From assembly GCA_020852865.1 (NCBI GenBank), contig JADYZZ010000059.1, positions 121,332 through 185,331 on the forward strand: a stretch of DNA of 64,000 nt, read 5' to 3'. The notes below the pieces were generated by a model. The model was not told the origin of the DNA. It searched no databases and saw nothing but the letters and a program-made list of their open reading frames with translations. Each line of letters opens with the position of its first letter. Position 1 is the first letter of the stretch. Made by a program: the position numbers and the translations under genes. Shown here one piece after another: positions 34,303 through 42,893 of this stretch. Source of the stretch: Rubrivivax sp. (GTDB taxonomy: Bacteria; Pseudomonadota; Gammaproteobacteria; Burkholderiales; Burkholderiaceae_C).

Positions 34303-34824
34303 GTGATCCCTGTCGCCACGAGCGCCCGGGCGACGCGGCGTGTGCTGCTGCGTCGCCTGGCTGCGGGCACGACCCTGGGCGCCCTGGCCGGCTGCGGCTT
34401 CGAGCTGCGGCGGCCGCCGCAGCTGGCCTTCACCAGCATTGCACTCGAAGGTTTCGCGCCGCACTCGCCGCTGGCCGCCGAGCTGCGCCGCACACTGGCA
34501 GGGCAGGTGCGGGTGCTCGACGACGCCGCGCGCGCCCAGGTCGTGCTGCAGGCACTCGAGGACCGGCGCGAGCGCAGCGTCGTCGCCTCCACCGCCGCCG
34601 CACAGGTGCGCGAGCTGACGTTGCGGCTGAAGTTCGAGTTTCGCGTGCACAGTCCTGCCGGCCGCGAGCTGCTGCCCAAGGCCGCGCTGCTCCTGCAGCG
34701 CGATCTGAGCTACAGCGAGAGCTTCGCGCTGGCCAAGGAGCAGGAGGAGGCCGAGCTGTTTCGCGCGATGCAGGACGACGTCGTCGCCCAGGTGCTGCGG
34801 CGCCTGGCCAGCATTGCCCCGTGA
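34303..34824 (+). CDS. lptE: LPS-assembly lipoprotein LptE
   Basis: A 173-aa lipoprotein. The signal is RRVLLRRLAAGTTLGALAGC with the lipid Cys at the end. The LptE domain (CGFELRRPPQLAFTSIALEG; ELTLRLKFEFRVHSPAGREL; RAMQDDVVAQVLRRL) plugs the LptD barrel, which is encoded at 48918-51314. Start is GTG at 34303. holA follows 1 bp after the stop. Confidence 0.93.
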   Translation: MIPVATSARATRRVLLRRLAAGTTLGALAGCGFELRRPPQLAFTSIALEGFAPHSPLAAELRRTLAGQVRVLDDAARAQVVLQALEDRRERSVVASTAAAQVRELTLRLKFEFRVHSPAGRELLPKAALLLQRDLSYSESFALAKEQEEAELFRAMQDDVVAQVLRRLASIAP

Positions 34825-34825
34825 C

Positions 34826-35917
34826 ATGCCGATCAGGCCCGATCAGCTCGAAGCGCAGCTCGCACGCGGCCTGAAGGCCGTCTACACGCTGCACGGCGAC
34901 GAGCCGCTGCTGGCGATGGAGGCGGCCGACGCGGTGCGCGCCGCCGCGCGCAAGGCCGGCTTCGGCGAGCGCACGGTGTTCACGGTGAGCGGCGCCCACT
35001 TCGACTGGAGCGCCGTGCTCGGCGCCGCGCGCGAGCTGAGCCTGTTCGCGGCGCGCCGCGTCGTCGAGATCCGTATGCCGTCGGGCAAGCCGGGCAAGGA
35101 AGGCTCCGAGGCGCTGCAGCGCCTGGTCGCGGCGCCGTCCGACGACCTGCTCGTGCTGGTGCACCTGCCGCGGCTCGACTTCCAGCAGGCGAAGTCGGCC
35201 TGGTTCGCCGCGCTCGACGCCGCCGGCGTGAGCGTGCGCCTGGACAGCGTCGAGCGCGCCGCACTGCCGGCCTGGCTGGCGCAGCGGCTGGCGCGCAACG
35301 GTCAGCGCGTGGCCGACGACGGGGCCGGCGAGAGCGGCGAGCGCACGCTCGCCTTCCTGGCCGACCGCGTCGAAGGCAACCTGCTTGCCGCGCACCAGGA
35401 GCTGGCCAAGCTCGCGCTGCTGTATCCCCCCGGCGAGCTCAGCTTCGCGCAGATCGAAGCTGCCGTGCTCAGGGTCGCGCGCTACGACATCCCCAAGCTG
35501 CAGGAAGCCGTCTGGAGCGGCCGCACGGCGCGCGCGTTGCGCATGCTCGCGGGCCTCGAGGCCGAAGGCGAATCGGCCGTGTACGTGCATTGGAGCCTGG
35601 CCGAGGATGTGCGTGCGCTCGCGCGCGCCCGCGCCGCACTCGACTCCGGCCAGCCGCTGCCGCTGGCGCTGAAGACAGCGCGCGTATGGGGCGCCCGGGA
35701 GCGCCTGTTCGAGCGCGTCCTGCCGCAGCTTTCGGCCGCGCGGCTGGCGCGCCTGCTCGACGCCGCCGCCGCCTGCGACGGCATCGTGAAGGGCCTGGCG
35801 CATCCGGCCTGGCCCGAAGGCGCCTGGCCGGCGCTGCGGCATTGGGTGCTGATGCTGCTGCAGGCAACCCAGCCGACCGAGCGCGCCGCGCGCGGCCGGC
35901 TCGTTCTGCGCGCGTAG
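34826..35917 (+). CDS. holA: DNA polymerase III subunit delta
   Basis: A 363-aa clamp-loader subunit. Features are YTLHGDEPLLAMEAADAVRA at the N-terminus, the GSEALQRLV segment, NLLAAHQELAKLALLYPPG and the C-terminal helical domain (ACDGIVKGLAHPAWPEG). It opens the beta sliding clamp. ATG at 34826 is used in preference to 34814, which lies inside lptE. Confidence 0.94.
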   Translation: MPIRPDQLEAQLARGLKAVYTLHGDEPLLAMEAADAVRAAARKAGFGERTVFTVSGAHFDWSAVLGAARELSLFAARRVVEIRMPSGKPGKEGSEALQRLVAAPSDDLLVLVHLPRLDFQQAKSAWFAALDAAGVSVRLDSVERAALPAWLAQRLARNGQRVADDGAGESGERTLAFLADRVEGNLLAAHQELAKLALLYPPGELSFAQIEAAVLRVARYDIPKLQEAVWSGRTARALRMLAGLEAEGESAVYVHWSLAEDVRALARARAALDSGQPLPLALKTARVWGARERLFERVLPQLSAARLARLLDAAAACDGIVKGLAHPAWPEGAWPALRHWVLMLLQATQPTERAARGRLVLRA

Positions 35918-35995
35918 CGCTCGTTCTTCCGCTGCTGCCTGCGCATGCCGGGCCCGCGCCTGCCGGTGCCGCGTCGGCGCAAGCCTGCGCAGACA

Positions 35996-36091
35996 GTTGC
36001 AGCAGCGTTGTGTTCGCTGCATGCGCATGCGCAGGCGGCTGCAGCAGCGTCATGTTGGCTGCATGCGCGTGCGCAGGCCGCTGCAGCAGCG
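35996..36091. repeat. 42-bp tandem repeat, about 2.3 copies
   Basis: Units start at 35996, 36038 and 36080 with GYTGCAGCAGCG. The second and first units share the core GCTGCATGCGCRTGCGCAGG; the third is cut after about 12 bases. Confidence 0.85.
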
Positions 36092-36125
36092 TGGGGGCGT
36101 CGCCCGCGTTCTCCGGCCACCGTCG

Positions 36126-36401
36126 CGGTCGGCCACCGAGGGCCGCCGCCGCCACGGCACCAACACCGGGTTCGGACTGCCGCCGCCATGGCGACCGCGA
36201 ATGAGGCCTGCGTCCGCGGGCGCCACCCCCACGCTGCACGTTGCGCCGAGGCATGCCCTTGAACCTTTTCGCGCACAGCGCGCGTGGTCGGGGTCGGCGG
36301 CGTCGGTGTGCCGGCGCAGCCCGCATTCGCGGTCGCCATGGCGGCGGCGGGCTGACCGCTTGTTGATGAGATCATGACAGCGGCCCTCGGTGGCCGACCG
36401 T
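36126..36401. repeat. 276-bp imperfect palindromic element
   Basis: Outer arms of 21 bp (36126-36146 and 36381-36401) and inner arms of 25 bp (36179-36203 and 36324-36348) are perfect inverted matches around one centre near 36263.5. The inner arm holds CCATGGCGACCGCGAATG. Between the arms similarity decays. This is best read as two head-to-head copies of a ~130-bp dispersed element. Confidence 0.75.
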
Positions 36402-36677
36402 GGCCGTAGCCGGCATGCCCGCGCCGCCGGCCCCCGCAGCGGCGCGGGCGCGCGGTTCGCCGCAGCGCTTCGGCAGACCCGCGGCCGCCCGCGGGCCGCC
36501 AGGCGCCACACCGCCGCAGGCGCGCGATCCGGCGAGGCAGAGCAACCGACCGCCAGCCGCCGAAGCGATGTCGCGCGATCCGCCTCGCCCGGCAACGACC
36601 GGGACTCCGGTCTAATCGCTTGCTTGCCCGCCAGCCGCGGCGCGCGCATATTGGTGCGGGCGCTTGCGACTCCGCCC

Positions 36678-36749
36678 CCATTGCCATCTCCATTGCCATC
36701 TCCATTGCCATCTCCATTGCCATCCCCATTGCCATCCCCATTGCCATCC
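36678..36749 (+). repeat. 12-bp tandem repeat (six copies) abutting a start codon
   Basis: Unit CCATTGCCATCT, units 1-3, then CCATTGCCATCC, units 4-6. The next CCATGCCC contains the ATG at 36752. In frame it would read Ile-Ala-Ile-Ser/Pro repeats, so unit number cannot shift the frame but alters the leader. Confidence 0.9.
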
Positions 36750-36751
36750 CC

Positions 36752-37969
36752 ATGCCCACGCCGCCGCCCCGTCTGCCCCTGAGCCTGTCCGACCTGCGCG
36801 GCCTCAGCCGTCTCGGTTTCGACGCCACGTTGGGCATCACCGGCGTGGTCGAGCAGATGCACCGCACGATCGGCGAGCGCGCGGCACCGCTGGGCGCCCC
36901 GGTGGCGGGGCGCACCGGGGGCCTCACCGGCGCCGTGTACGCCGCCGTGCGCGGCACGACGCGGCTCGCCGGCAAGGGCACCGACACGCTGCTGCGGCTG
37001 CTCGAGCCCTTGGGCAGCGCCGCGCCCGAGTCGCTCGAGCGCGCCGCCGTGCTCGCGGCCATCAACGGCATCTGGGGCGACCACCTCGAGGCCAGCGCCA
37101 ATCCGCTCGCGATCGCGATGTCGCTGCGCGTGCAGGGGCGCGCGCTCGAGCTGAACGCGCCGCAACTGCAGGCGGCGCTGCCCGGCGCCGGGCGCCGCGT
37201 CGCCGTGCTCGTGCACGGCCTGGCGATGAACGACCTGCAATGGCTGCGCCAGGGTCACGACCACGGCGCGCTGCTGGCGAACGAACTCGGCTGCACGGTG
37301 CTGTATCTGCGCTACAACAGCGGCGCGCATGTGTCCGTCAACGGCGAGCGCCTGGCTGCGCTGCTCGAAGCGCTGGCGGCGAACTGGCCGCTGACGCTGG
37401 ACGAACTGGTGCTCGTCGGGCACAGCATGGGCGGCTTGGTGGCGCGCAGCGCCTGCCACGTGGCCGAAGCACAGGGGCTGGCCTGGCGCGCGAAGCTCGG
37501 CGCCCTGGTCTGCCTGGGCACGCCGCACCACGGCGCGCTGCTCGAACGCGGCGGCCACCGGCTCGACCGCCTGCTCGACGTCAGCCCCTACGTCGCGCCG
37601 TTCGCACGCCTGGGCAAGGCGCGCAGCGCCGGCATCACCGACCTGCGCTACGGCAACGTGCAGCGCGCCGACTGGGAAGGCCGCAGCGCGCACGACCAGA
37701 AGCGCGACGACCGCCGGCCGACGCCGTTGCCCGCGGGCGTCCCGGTGCATCTGCTCGCGGCCACGACCTCGGCCAGCCCCGCCGGCCTGCGCCACGCGCT
37801 CGTCGGCGACGGACTGGTCACGCTCGCCAGTGCCTGGGGCGAGCACCGCGATCCGGCGCTCGCGCTGCAGGTGCCGGCGGCGCACAAGGAGCTGATCACG
37901 CAGGCCAACCACTGGGACCTGCTCAGCCGGCCCGAGGCCGCCGACGCGCTGCGCCGCTGGCTGGCGTGA
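36752..37969 (+). CDS. Alpha/beta-hydrolase (PGAP1/lipase-like)
   Basis: A 405-aa protein. The nucleophile elbow is LVGHSMGGLVARSAC (G-H-S-M-G), with an upstream oxyanion segment VAVLVHGLAMND and CLGTPHHGALLERGG, all typical of GPI-inositol-deacylase/lipase-like hydrolases. The likely catalytic His is in the C-terminal AHKELITQANHWDLL. Its start is uncertain: ATG at 36752 is used; the frame is open to 36620 through the 12-bp repeat. No ribosome site is clear. Substrate unknown, probably an ester. Confidence 0.8.
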   Translation: MPTPPPRLPLSLSDLRGLSRLGFDATLGITGVVEQMHRTIGERAAPLGAPVAGRTGGLTGAVYAAVRGTTRLAGKGTDTLLRLLEPLGSAAPESLERAAVLAAINGIWGDHLEASANPLAIAMSLRVQGRALELNAPQLQAALPGAGRRVAVLVHGLAMNDLQWLRQGHDHGALLANELGCTVLYLRYNSGAHVSVNGERLAALLEALAANWPLTLDELVLVGHSMGGLVARSACHVAEAQGLAWRAKLGALVCLGTPHHGALLERGGHRLDRLLDVSPYVAPFARLGKARSAGITDLRYGNVQRADWEGRSAHDQKRDDRRPTPLPAGVPVHLLAATTSASPAGLRHALVGDGLVTLASAWGEHRDPALALQVPAAHKELITQANHWDLLSRPEAADALRRWLA

Positions 37970-38106
37970 CGCGCGGCTGAGATCCACGCCACGCGAGTGA
38001 AGCCGCGCATGCCCGCCGTTTGCAGGCTGCCCCGGTCCGGCTCGGCGCGCGCCCTGGCGCCACGGCGGCGCCGGCGCGATGGCGGCCTCGCCGGCTCGTA
38101 GCGCCG

Positions 38107-39321
38107 ATGTCCGGTCACGACGATCCGATCACCGGCCTCGTCCTCGGCGGCGGCGGCGCGCATGCCGCCTACCAGGCCGGCGTGCTCGCGGCGCTGGCGC
38201 AGCTGCGCCGCGCCGCCGGCGTCGAGCGCAGCCGCAATCCGTTCGCGATCATCGCCGGCAGCTCGGCCGGCGCGATCAACGCCGCAGCGCTGGCCTGCCG
38301 TTGCGACGACTTCGAGCGCGCCGCCGACGACCTGGCCTCGGTGTGGCGCAACCTGCGCGTCGGCCACATCTACCACGGCGACGTGCTGCGCGTCACGCGC
38401 AGCGGCGCCCGGTGGCTGGCGATGCTCTCGGTCGGCTGGGCGCTGGCACGCCGCTGGCGCCTGCGCCCGCACGCGCTGCTGGACAACCGGCCGCTGGGCG
38501 AGTTGCTGCAGCGCACGATCGCGCTGCAGCGCCTGCCCGGCCTGATCGCCGCGCGACAGCTGCGCGCGCTCGCCGTCACCGCCTCGAGCTACGACAGCGG
38601 CGAGCACGTCACCTTCTTCCAGTCGGGCGCACGGCTGCCGGCGTGGACGCGCGCGCACCGCGTCGCCGTCGAGACCGAGCTCACGCATGCGCACCTGCTC
38701 GCCTCGTCGGCGATCCCCTTCGTCTTCCCGTCGACGCGGCTCGAACGCAACGGCCGCGCCGAGTGGTTCGGCGACGGCTCGATGCGCCAGATGGCGCCGT
38801 TGTCCCCGGCGATCCACCTCGGCGCGCAACGGCTGCTCGTGATCGCCGCCGGCGGGATGCCCGAGCCGGCCGGGCGCACCCAGGGCAACGCGTCCGGCCA
38901 CCCGAGCCTGGCCCAGATCGCCGGCCATGCGCTGTCCAGCATCTTCGTCGACGCGCTCGCCTACGACGTCGAGCGGCTGCAGCGCCTGAACCGCGTGGCC
39001 GCGCTGATGAGCGACGAAGCGCGCCGCGCCGCGCCGCTGCGCACCGTGCAGGCGCTCGTGATCGCGCCCAGCCGGCGCCCCGACGAAGTTGCCCTGGAGC
39101 ACCTCGAGGCGCTGCCGCTCGCCGTGCGCGCCGTGCTCGGCGCGGTCGGGGTGCGCGCCGCCGGCGCCGCGCCCGCCGCGAGCGGCGCTGCGCTGGCGAG
39201 CTATGTGCTCTTCGAGTCCTCGTACACGCGCGCTCTGCTCGCGCTCGGCGAGGCCGACACGCTGGCGCGTGCCGGCGAGGTGCGGCGCTTCTTCGGCTGG
39301 CCCGAGCGCGACAAGACGTGA
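38107..39321 (+). CDS. Patatin-like phospholipase
   Basis: A 404-aa protein with the patatin oxyanion loop LVLGGGGAHAAYQAGVL, the serine motif IIAGSSAGAINA (G-x-S-x-G) and the catalytic Asp in WFGDGSMRQ. Residues FESSYTRALLALGEADT lie near the C-terminus. Cytoplasmic patatins hydrolyse phospholipids or lipid esters. ATG at 38107 was chosen since the 29 upstream residues are low complexity. It follows the lipase-like gene by 137 bp. Confidence 0.9.
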   Translation: MSGHDDPITGLVLGGGGAHAAYQAGVLAALAQLRRAAGVERSRNPFAIIAGSSAGAINAAALACRCDDFERAADDLASVWRNLRVGHIYHGDVLRVTRSGARWLAMLSVGWALARRWRLRPHALLDNRPLGELLQRTIALQRLPGLIAARQLRALAVTASSYDSGEHVTFFQSGARLPAWTRAHRVAVETELTHAHLLASSAIPFVFPSTRLERNGRAEWFGDGSMRQMAPLSPAIHLGAQRLLVIAAGGMPEPAGRTQGNASGHPSLAQIAGHALSSIFVDALAYDVERLQRLNRVAALMSDEARRAAPLRTVQALVIAPSRRPDEVALEHLEALPLAVRAVLGAVGVRAAGAAPAASGAALASYVLFESSYTRALLALGEADTLARAGEVRRFFGWPERDKT

Positions 39322-39334
39322 ATCCCGGGCCGGC

Positions 39335-39358
39335 GCCGGGCGCCGGAGGGCGCCCGGC
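39335..39358. terminator. Hairpin between convergent patatin and ghrA genes
   Basis: GCCGGGCGCC, loop GGAG, GGCGCCCGGC: a perfect 10-bp stem 13 bp after the patatin stop. There is no U-tract. Downstream, GCACAGCGCGGTCGG occurs twice about 40 bp apart. Confidence 0.5.
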
Positions 39359-39510
39359 AAGGCGCAGTGCACAGCGCGGTCGGGCCGCGCGCGCATGCGA
39401 TGCAACACCGCACAGCGCGGTCGGTCGCGACCACGGCCACCGGGCGCATGCGCTGCCGGCGCGCGCCGCAACGTGCGCAGGGCTGCGCCGCGGCGCAGGG
39501 CCCGCGATCC

Positions 39511-40428
39511 TCAGTACGCCCGCTCCCGATCCACCAGATGCGCCAGCGGCATGCCGTCGCGCAGCGCGCGCAGGTTGGCCGCGACCACGGCCGCGGCGCT
39601 GCGCGCGTCGGTGAGCGCGGCGACATGCGGCAGCAGCGTCACCTGCGGGTGGCGCCAGAACGCGCGCCCGGCCGGAAGCGGCTCCTCGTGGAACACGTCG
39701 AGCACGGCGTGGCGCAGGTGGCCCGCTTCGAGCGCGGCCAGCAGGTCGGCGTCGACGACATGCGCGCCGCGCGCCAGGTTCACGATGGAGGCTCCCGGAG
39801 GCAGCGCGGCGAAAAAGCGCGCATCGAGCAAGCCGCGGGTGGCCGGCGTGAGCGGCAGCAGGTTGACGACGATTTCGCTGGCCGCGAGCAGCGGCTCGAG
39901 CGGCGTGCCGTCGCGCCGCCAGCCCTGCACGCGATAGCCCAGCGGCTCGAGGCGCTGCCGGACCGCCTGCCCCATCGCGCCCAGGCCGAGCACGAGCACG
40001 CGCACTTCCTCGGCGCGGCGCTGCGCGTGCGCCTGCCACAGTCCCTCGCGCTGGCGCCGCTGGTAGGCGAAGAAGCCGCGGTGCAGCGCGAGCACGGCCC
40101 ACAGCGCCGTCTCGGCCATGGCCGCGCTCATCATCGGATCGACCATGCGAGCCAGCGGCACGTCCGGCGGCAGCGTGGCATCGGCGAGCAGCCGGTCGAC
40201 GCCGGCCCACAGGCTCTGCACCAGGCGCAGCTTCGGCAGGCCCTGCAGGCTGCCCGGCGGCGGGCTGGCCACCACGGCGGCAACGATGTCCTCGGGCGCC
40301 AGGCCGGAGGCGCCCAGTTCGGCGCGCGTGTACCACTCGGCCTCGGGCAGGGCGGCGGCGAGCCGCGCGCGCCAGCGCGCCCAGCCTGCGGCCTCGGGTT
40401 CGCCGGCGAGGAGGATCTTCATCGTCAT
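39511..40428 (-). CDS. ghrA: Glyoxylate/hydroxypyruvate reductase A-type D-2-hydroxyacid dehydrogenase
   Basis: A 305-aa NAD(P)-dependent dehydrogenase. The Rossmann motif is VLVLGLGAMGQAV; the substrate/catalytic region has WAGVDRLL, the NLARGAHVVD segment and the H near LPHVAALTD. It reduces glyoxylate or hydroxypyruvate. An 11-bp tandem repeat occupies its promoter side right up to the start codon. Confidence 0.88.
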   Translation of the reverse strand: MTMKILLAGEPEAAGWARWRARLAAALPEAEWYTRAELGASGLAPEDIVAAVVASPPPGSLQGLPKLRLVQSLWAGVDRLLADATLPPDVPLARMVDPMMSAAMAETALWAVLALHRGFFAYQRRQREGLWQAHAQRRAEEVRVLVLGLGAMGQAVRQRLEPLGYRVQGWRRDGTPLEPLLAASEIVVNLLPLTPATRGLLDARFFAALPPGASIVNLARGAHVVDADLLAALEAGHLRHAVLDVFHEEPLPAGRAFWRHPQVTLLPHVAALTDARSAAAVVAANLRALRDGMPLAHLVDRERAY

Positions 40429-40431
40429 GGG

Positions 40432-40563
40432 CGCGTCATCGTTGCGTCATCGTTGCGTCATCGGTGCGTCATCGTTGCGTCGTCGGTGCGTCGTCGGTGC
40501 GTCATCGCTGCGTCATCGCTGCGTCGTCGCTGCGTCGTCGGTACATGGTCGGTGCCTCATAGG
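40432..40563. repeat. 11-bp tandem repeat upstream of ghrA
   Basis: Unit TGCGTCRTCGN repeated ten times from 40432, with two further degenerate units to 40563, ending at a small hairpin GGTGCC-TCATA-GGCACC. It lies only 4 bp from the ghrA start codon (40428), on the upstream side of that gene. Eleven base pairs is close to one turn of DNA, so copy number would alter spacing but not face. Confidence 0.88.
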
Positions 40564-40672
40564 CACCTCATCGACGCGTCGGCGGGTCGGCGGGTCGGCG
40601 GCGGCGCACATGTCTCGCGGTCAGGTTGGCGTGGCCGCATCGGCGGCGCAGGGCTTCGGCGCGCTGCGGGCG

Positions 40673-41155
40673 TCAAGCGCGCGCCGCCTCGGCCAGCCGT
40701 GCCAGTGCCGCGGCAACGCTGGCCGCGCGCACCGCGGCGCGATCGCCTTCGAGCTGCAGCCGCTCGGCGCGCAGGCCGGCGGCGCTGCCCCAGGCCAGCC
40801 AGACCGTTCCGACCGGCTTGCCCGGCACTGCGCCGCCCGGTCCGGCAATACCGGTGACGGCGAGCACGAGCTGCGCGCGCGCATGCGCCAGCGCGCCCTG
40901 CGCCATCGCGCGCGCGACCTCCTCGCTCACGGCGCCGTGCGCCGCCAGCAACGCCGGCGGCACGCCGAGCAGTTCGCTCTTGGCCTCGTTGCTGTAGGTG
41001 ACGAAGCCGCGCTCGAACCAGTCGCTCGAGCCGGCCACCGACGTGCAGGCGGCGGCGACGAGGCCACCGGTGCAGCTCTCGGCCGTGGCCAGGCGCCAGC
41101 GCCGCGCCAGCAGCGCTGCGGCCAGCGTGCGCACTGCAGGCTCGAACCTCACCAT
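40673..41155 (-). CDS. pncC: CinA-family nicotinamide-nucleotide amidohydrolase PncC
   Basis: A 160-aa CinA C-terminal domain protein ([56 protein letters not shown]). It deamidates NMN to nicotinic acid mononucleotide. Start at 41155, overlapping the end of pgpA by 7 bp. Last gene of thiL-pgpA-pncC. Confidence 0.93.
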   Translation of the reverse strand: MVRFEPAVRTLAAALLARRWRLATAESCTGGLVAAACTSVAGSSDWFERGFVTYSNEAKSELLGVPPALLAAHGAVSEEVARAMAQGALAHARAQLVLAVTGIAGPGGAVPGKPVGTVWLAWGSAAGLRAERLQLEGDRAAVRAASVAAALARLAEAARA

Positions 41156-41673
41156 GCCGCCAGCCGCAACATGAGGGCGATCAGCAGCAGCGTGCCGAAT
41201 GCGGCCACGAGGTCGTCGAACAGGATGCCGAAGCCGTGCCGCAGGCCGATCGGCTCGTCGCCGCGGCGCTTGAAGCGGCGATCGGCCCAGCCCACCGGAC
41301 CGGGCTTGGCGGCATCGAGCAGGCGGAAGACGACGAAGGCGAGCAACTGCAGCCAGAACCCCGCCGGCATCAGGAGCCAGAGGATGATCCAGAACGCGAT
41401 CACCTCGTCCCACACCACGGGCGAGGGGTCGGCGACATCGAGGTGGCGCGCGGTCAGCGTGCAGGCCCACAGGCCGAGCGCGAGGCCCGCGCCGATGACG
41501 AGCGCCCATTGCGCCGCATCGAGCCAGCGGCTCAGCAGCACGAAGACGAGCCAGGCCCAGAGGGTGCCGAAGGTGCCGGGCGCAAACGGCGCGAGGCCGC
41601 TGCCCAAGCCCAGCGCGATCCAGTGCGCGGGGTGGCGCAGCATGAAGCCGAAGCTGGCGCGCGCTGCGGCCAT
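41149..41673 (-). CDS. pgpA: Phosphatidylglycerophosphatase A
   Basis: A 174-aa membrane protein with about four helices. The PgpA motif is [15 protein letters not shown], then [17 protein letters not shown] and the acidic/basic segment [17 protein letters not shown]. It makes phosphatidylglycerol from its phosphate. Its ATG shares one base with the thiL stop (TGATG), so translation is coupled. Confidence 0.94.
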   Translation of the reverse strand: MAAARASFGFMLRHPAHWIALGLGSGLAPFAPGTFGTLWAWLVFVLLSRWLDAAQWALVIGAGLALGLWACTLTARHLDVADPSPVVWDEVIAFWIILWLLMPAGFWLQLLAFVVFRLLDAAKPGPVGWADRRFKRRGDEPIGLRHGFGILFDDLVAAFGTLLLIALMLRLAAW

Positions 41674-42710
41674 CAGCGTCCTGCGTCGGCCCCGGTGTTG
41701 CCGGGCGCGGCGGGCGACGCAGCGGCTGGGCCCGCGGGCAGACCGGCCGGTGCGAAATGATCGAAGCCCTGCCAGCGCAACGCCACCGCCGCGCCCTGCG
41801 CGTCGACGATGCGCAGCTGCGTCCCGGCTTCGATGCGCCCGATGCGCGTCACCGCGACGCCGGCTGCGCGCGCGGCGGCGCGCACGGCGTCGTGGCGCGC
41901 CGCCGGCGCCGTGAACAGCAGCTCGTAGTCGTCGCCGCCGGCGAGCAGACATTCGTGCTGCAGCGCCTCGTCCTGGCGCGCCAGCGCGGCGCTGCGCGGC
42001 AGCACGTCGCGCTCGACGCGCGCGCCGACGCCCGAGCGGCGCAGGATGTGCCCGAGGTCGCCCACCAGCCCGTCGCTCAGATCGATGGCGGCACTGGCCA
42101 CGCCGCGCAGCGCGATGCCCAGCGCGACGCGCGGCACGGGACATTCCATCGCGCGGCGCACGGCCTCGAGCTCCTCGGCGCCGAGCGCGACGCGGCCGCG
42201 GAACAGCTCCAGCGCGAGCCGCGCGTCGCCCAGCGTGCCGCTCACCCAGAGCTCGTCGCCGGCGCGTGCGCCGCTGCGCCGCAGCGCGGCGCCGGCGGGC
42301 ACCTGGCCGAACGCGGTGATGGCGAGCGCCAGCGGCCCGGCCGTGGTGTCGCCGCCCACCAGGTCGACGCCGTGCGCTTCGGCCAGCGCGAACAGGCCCT
42401 GGGCGAAGCCGGCCAGGAAGCGTTCGTCGGCCGCGGGCATGGCCAGCGCGAGCGTGAACGCCAGCGGCTCGGCGCCGCAGGCGGCCAGATCGGACAGGTT
42501 GACGGCCAGCGCCTTGTGGCCCAGGCGCTCGGGCGGCACGCTGGCGAGGAAATGCCGGCCCTCGATCAACAGGTCGGTCGTCACCGCGAGCTCCATGCCC
42601 GGCGCCGGCGCGAGCAGCGCGCAGTCGTCGCCGACGCCCAGCGCCACCGCGCTGCGGCGCGGCGCACGCGTGAAGTAGCGCGCGATCAGCTCGAACTCAC
42701 CCGGCGGCAT
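41673..42710 (-). CDS. thiL: Thiamine-monophosphate kinase
   Basis: A 345-aa ThiL ([11 protein letters not shown] start; VGDDCALL for metal-ATP binding; [39 protein letters not shown]-type segment [29 protein letters not shown]). It makes thiamine diphosphate. The C-terminus has an extra Pro/Ala-rich tail. Its start lies about 180 bp from the divergent maeB gene. Confidence 0.95.
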   Translation of the reverse strand: MPPGEFELIARYFTRAPRRSAVALGVGDDCALLAPAPGMELAVTTDLLIEGRHFLASVPPERLGHKALAVNLSDLAACGAEPLAFTLALAMPAADERFLAGFAQGLFALAEAHGVDLVGGDTTAGPLALAITAFGQVPAGAALRRSGARAGDELWVSGTLGDARLALELFRGRVALGAEELEAVRRAMECPVPRVALGIALRGVASAAIDLSDGLVGDLGHILRRSGVGARVERDVLPRSAALARQDEALQHECLLAGGDDYELLFTAPAARHDAVRAAARAAGVAVTRIGRIEAGTQLRIVDAQGAAVALRWQGFDHFAPAGLPAGPAAASPAAPGNTGADAGR

Positions 42711-42853
42711 GGTGCGTGCGGACGCTCGGTGTTCCTGGCAGGTGGGCGGCTTTCAGGGTCGGCGCGGCGGCGGCCGTGATGCTGCTGCCGCATCGTATTG
42801 TGGCCAAGGTCGTGCCTGCCGCGCTGCGCGCCGCGACGCGCGCGCCGGCTTCC

Positions 42854-42859
42854 TACAAT
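42854..42859 (+). promoter_or_regulatory. Candidate -10 box upstream of maeB
   Basis: TACAAT, 34 bp before the maeB ATG, followed by a GGAGG ribosome site about 10 nt before that ATG. No clear -35. Confidence 0.4.
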
Positions 42860-42893
42860 CCGCAACCCGCTTGATCGGCCGGAGGCCTGCGCG

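Larger units (their letters stand above)
35918..36751. other. 834-bp repeat-rich non-coding region
   Basis: Between holA and the lipase-like gene. It contains a 42-bp tandem repeat (35996-36091), a 276-bp palindromic element (36126-36401), about 275 bp of unassigned GC-rich sequence, and a 12-bp tandem repeat (36678-36749) that runs into the next start codon. Several long open frames cross it on both strands but show low-complexity Arg/Ala/Pro sequence and are not credible genes. Confidence 0.7.

Noticed and set aside
36620..36751. N-terminal extension of the lipase-like protein through the 12-bp repeat
   Set aside because: It would give Ile-Ala-Ile-Ser/Pro repeats that are neither a signal peptide nor part of the fold; kept only as an alternative start.
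36050..37987. Long minus-strand open frames through the repeat region and lipase gene
   Set aside because: They are the antisense of the lipase-like gene and of repeats, with low-complexity sequence and no domain.
40673..41509. Longer PncC starting at 41509
   Set aside because: The extra part is antisense-like overlap with pgpA; PncC of normal length starts at 41155.
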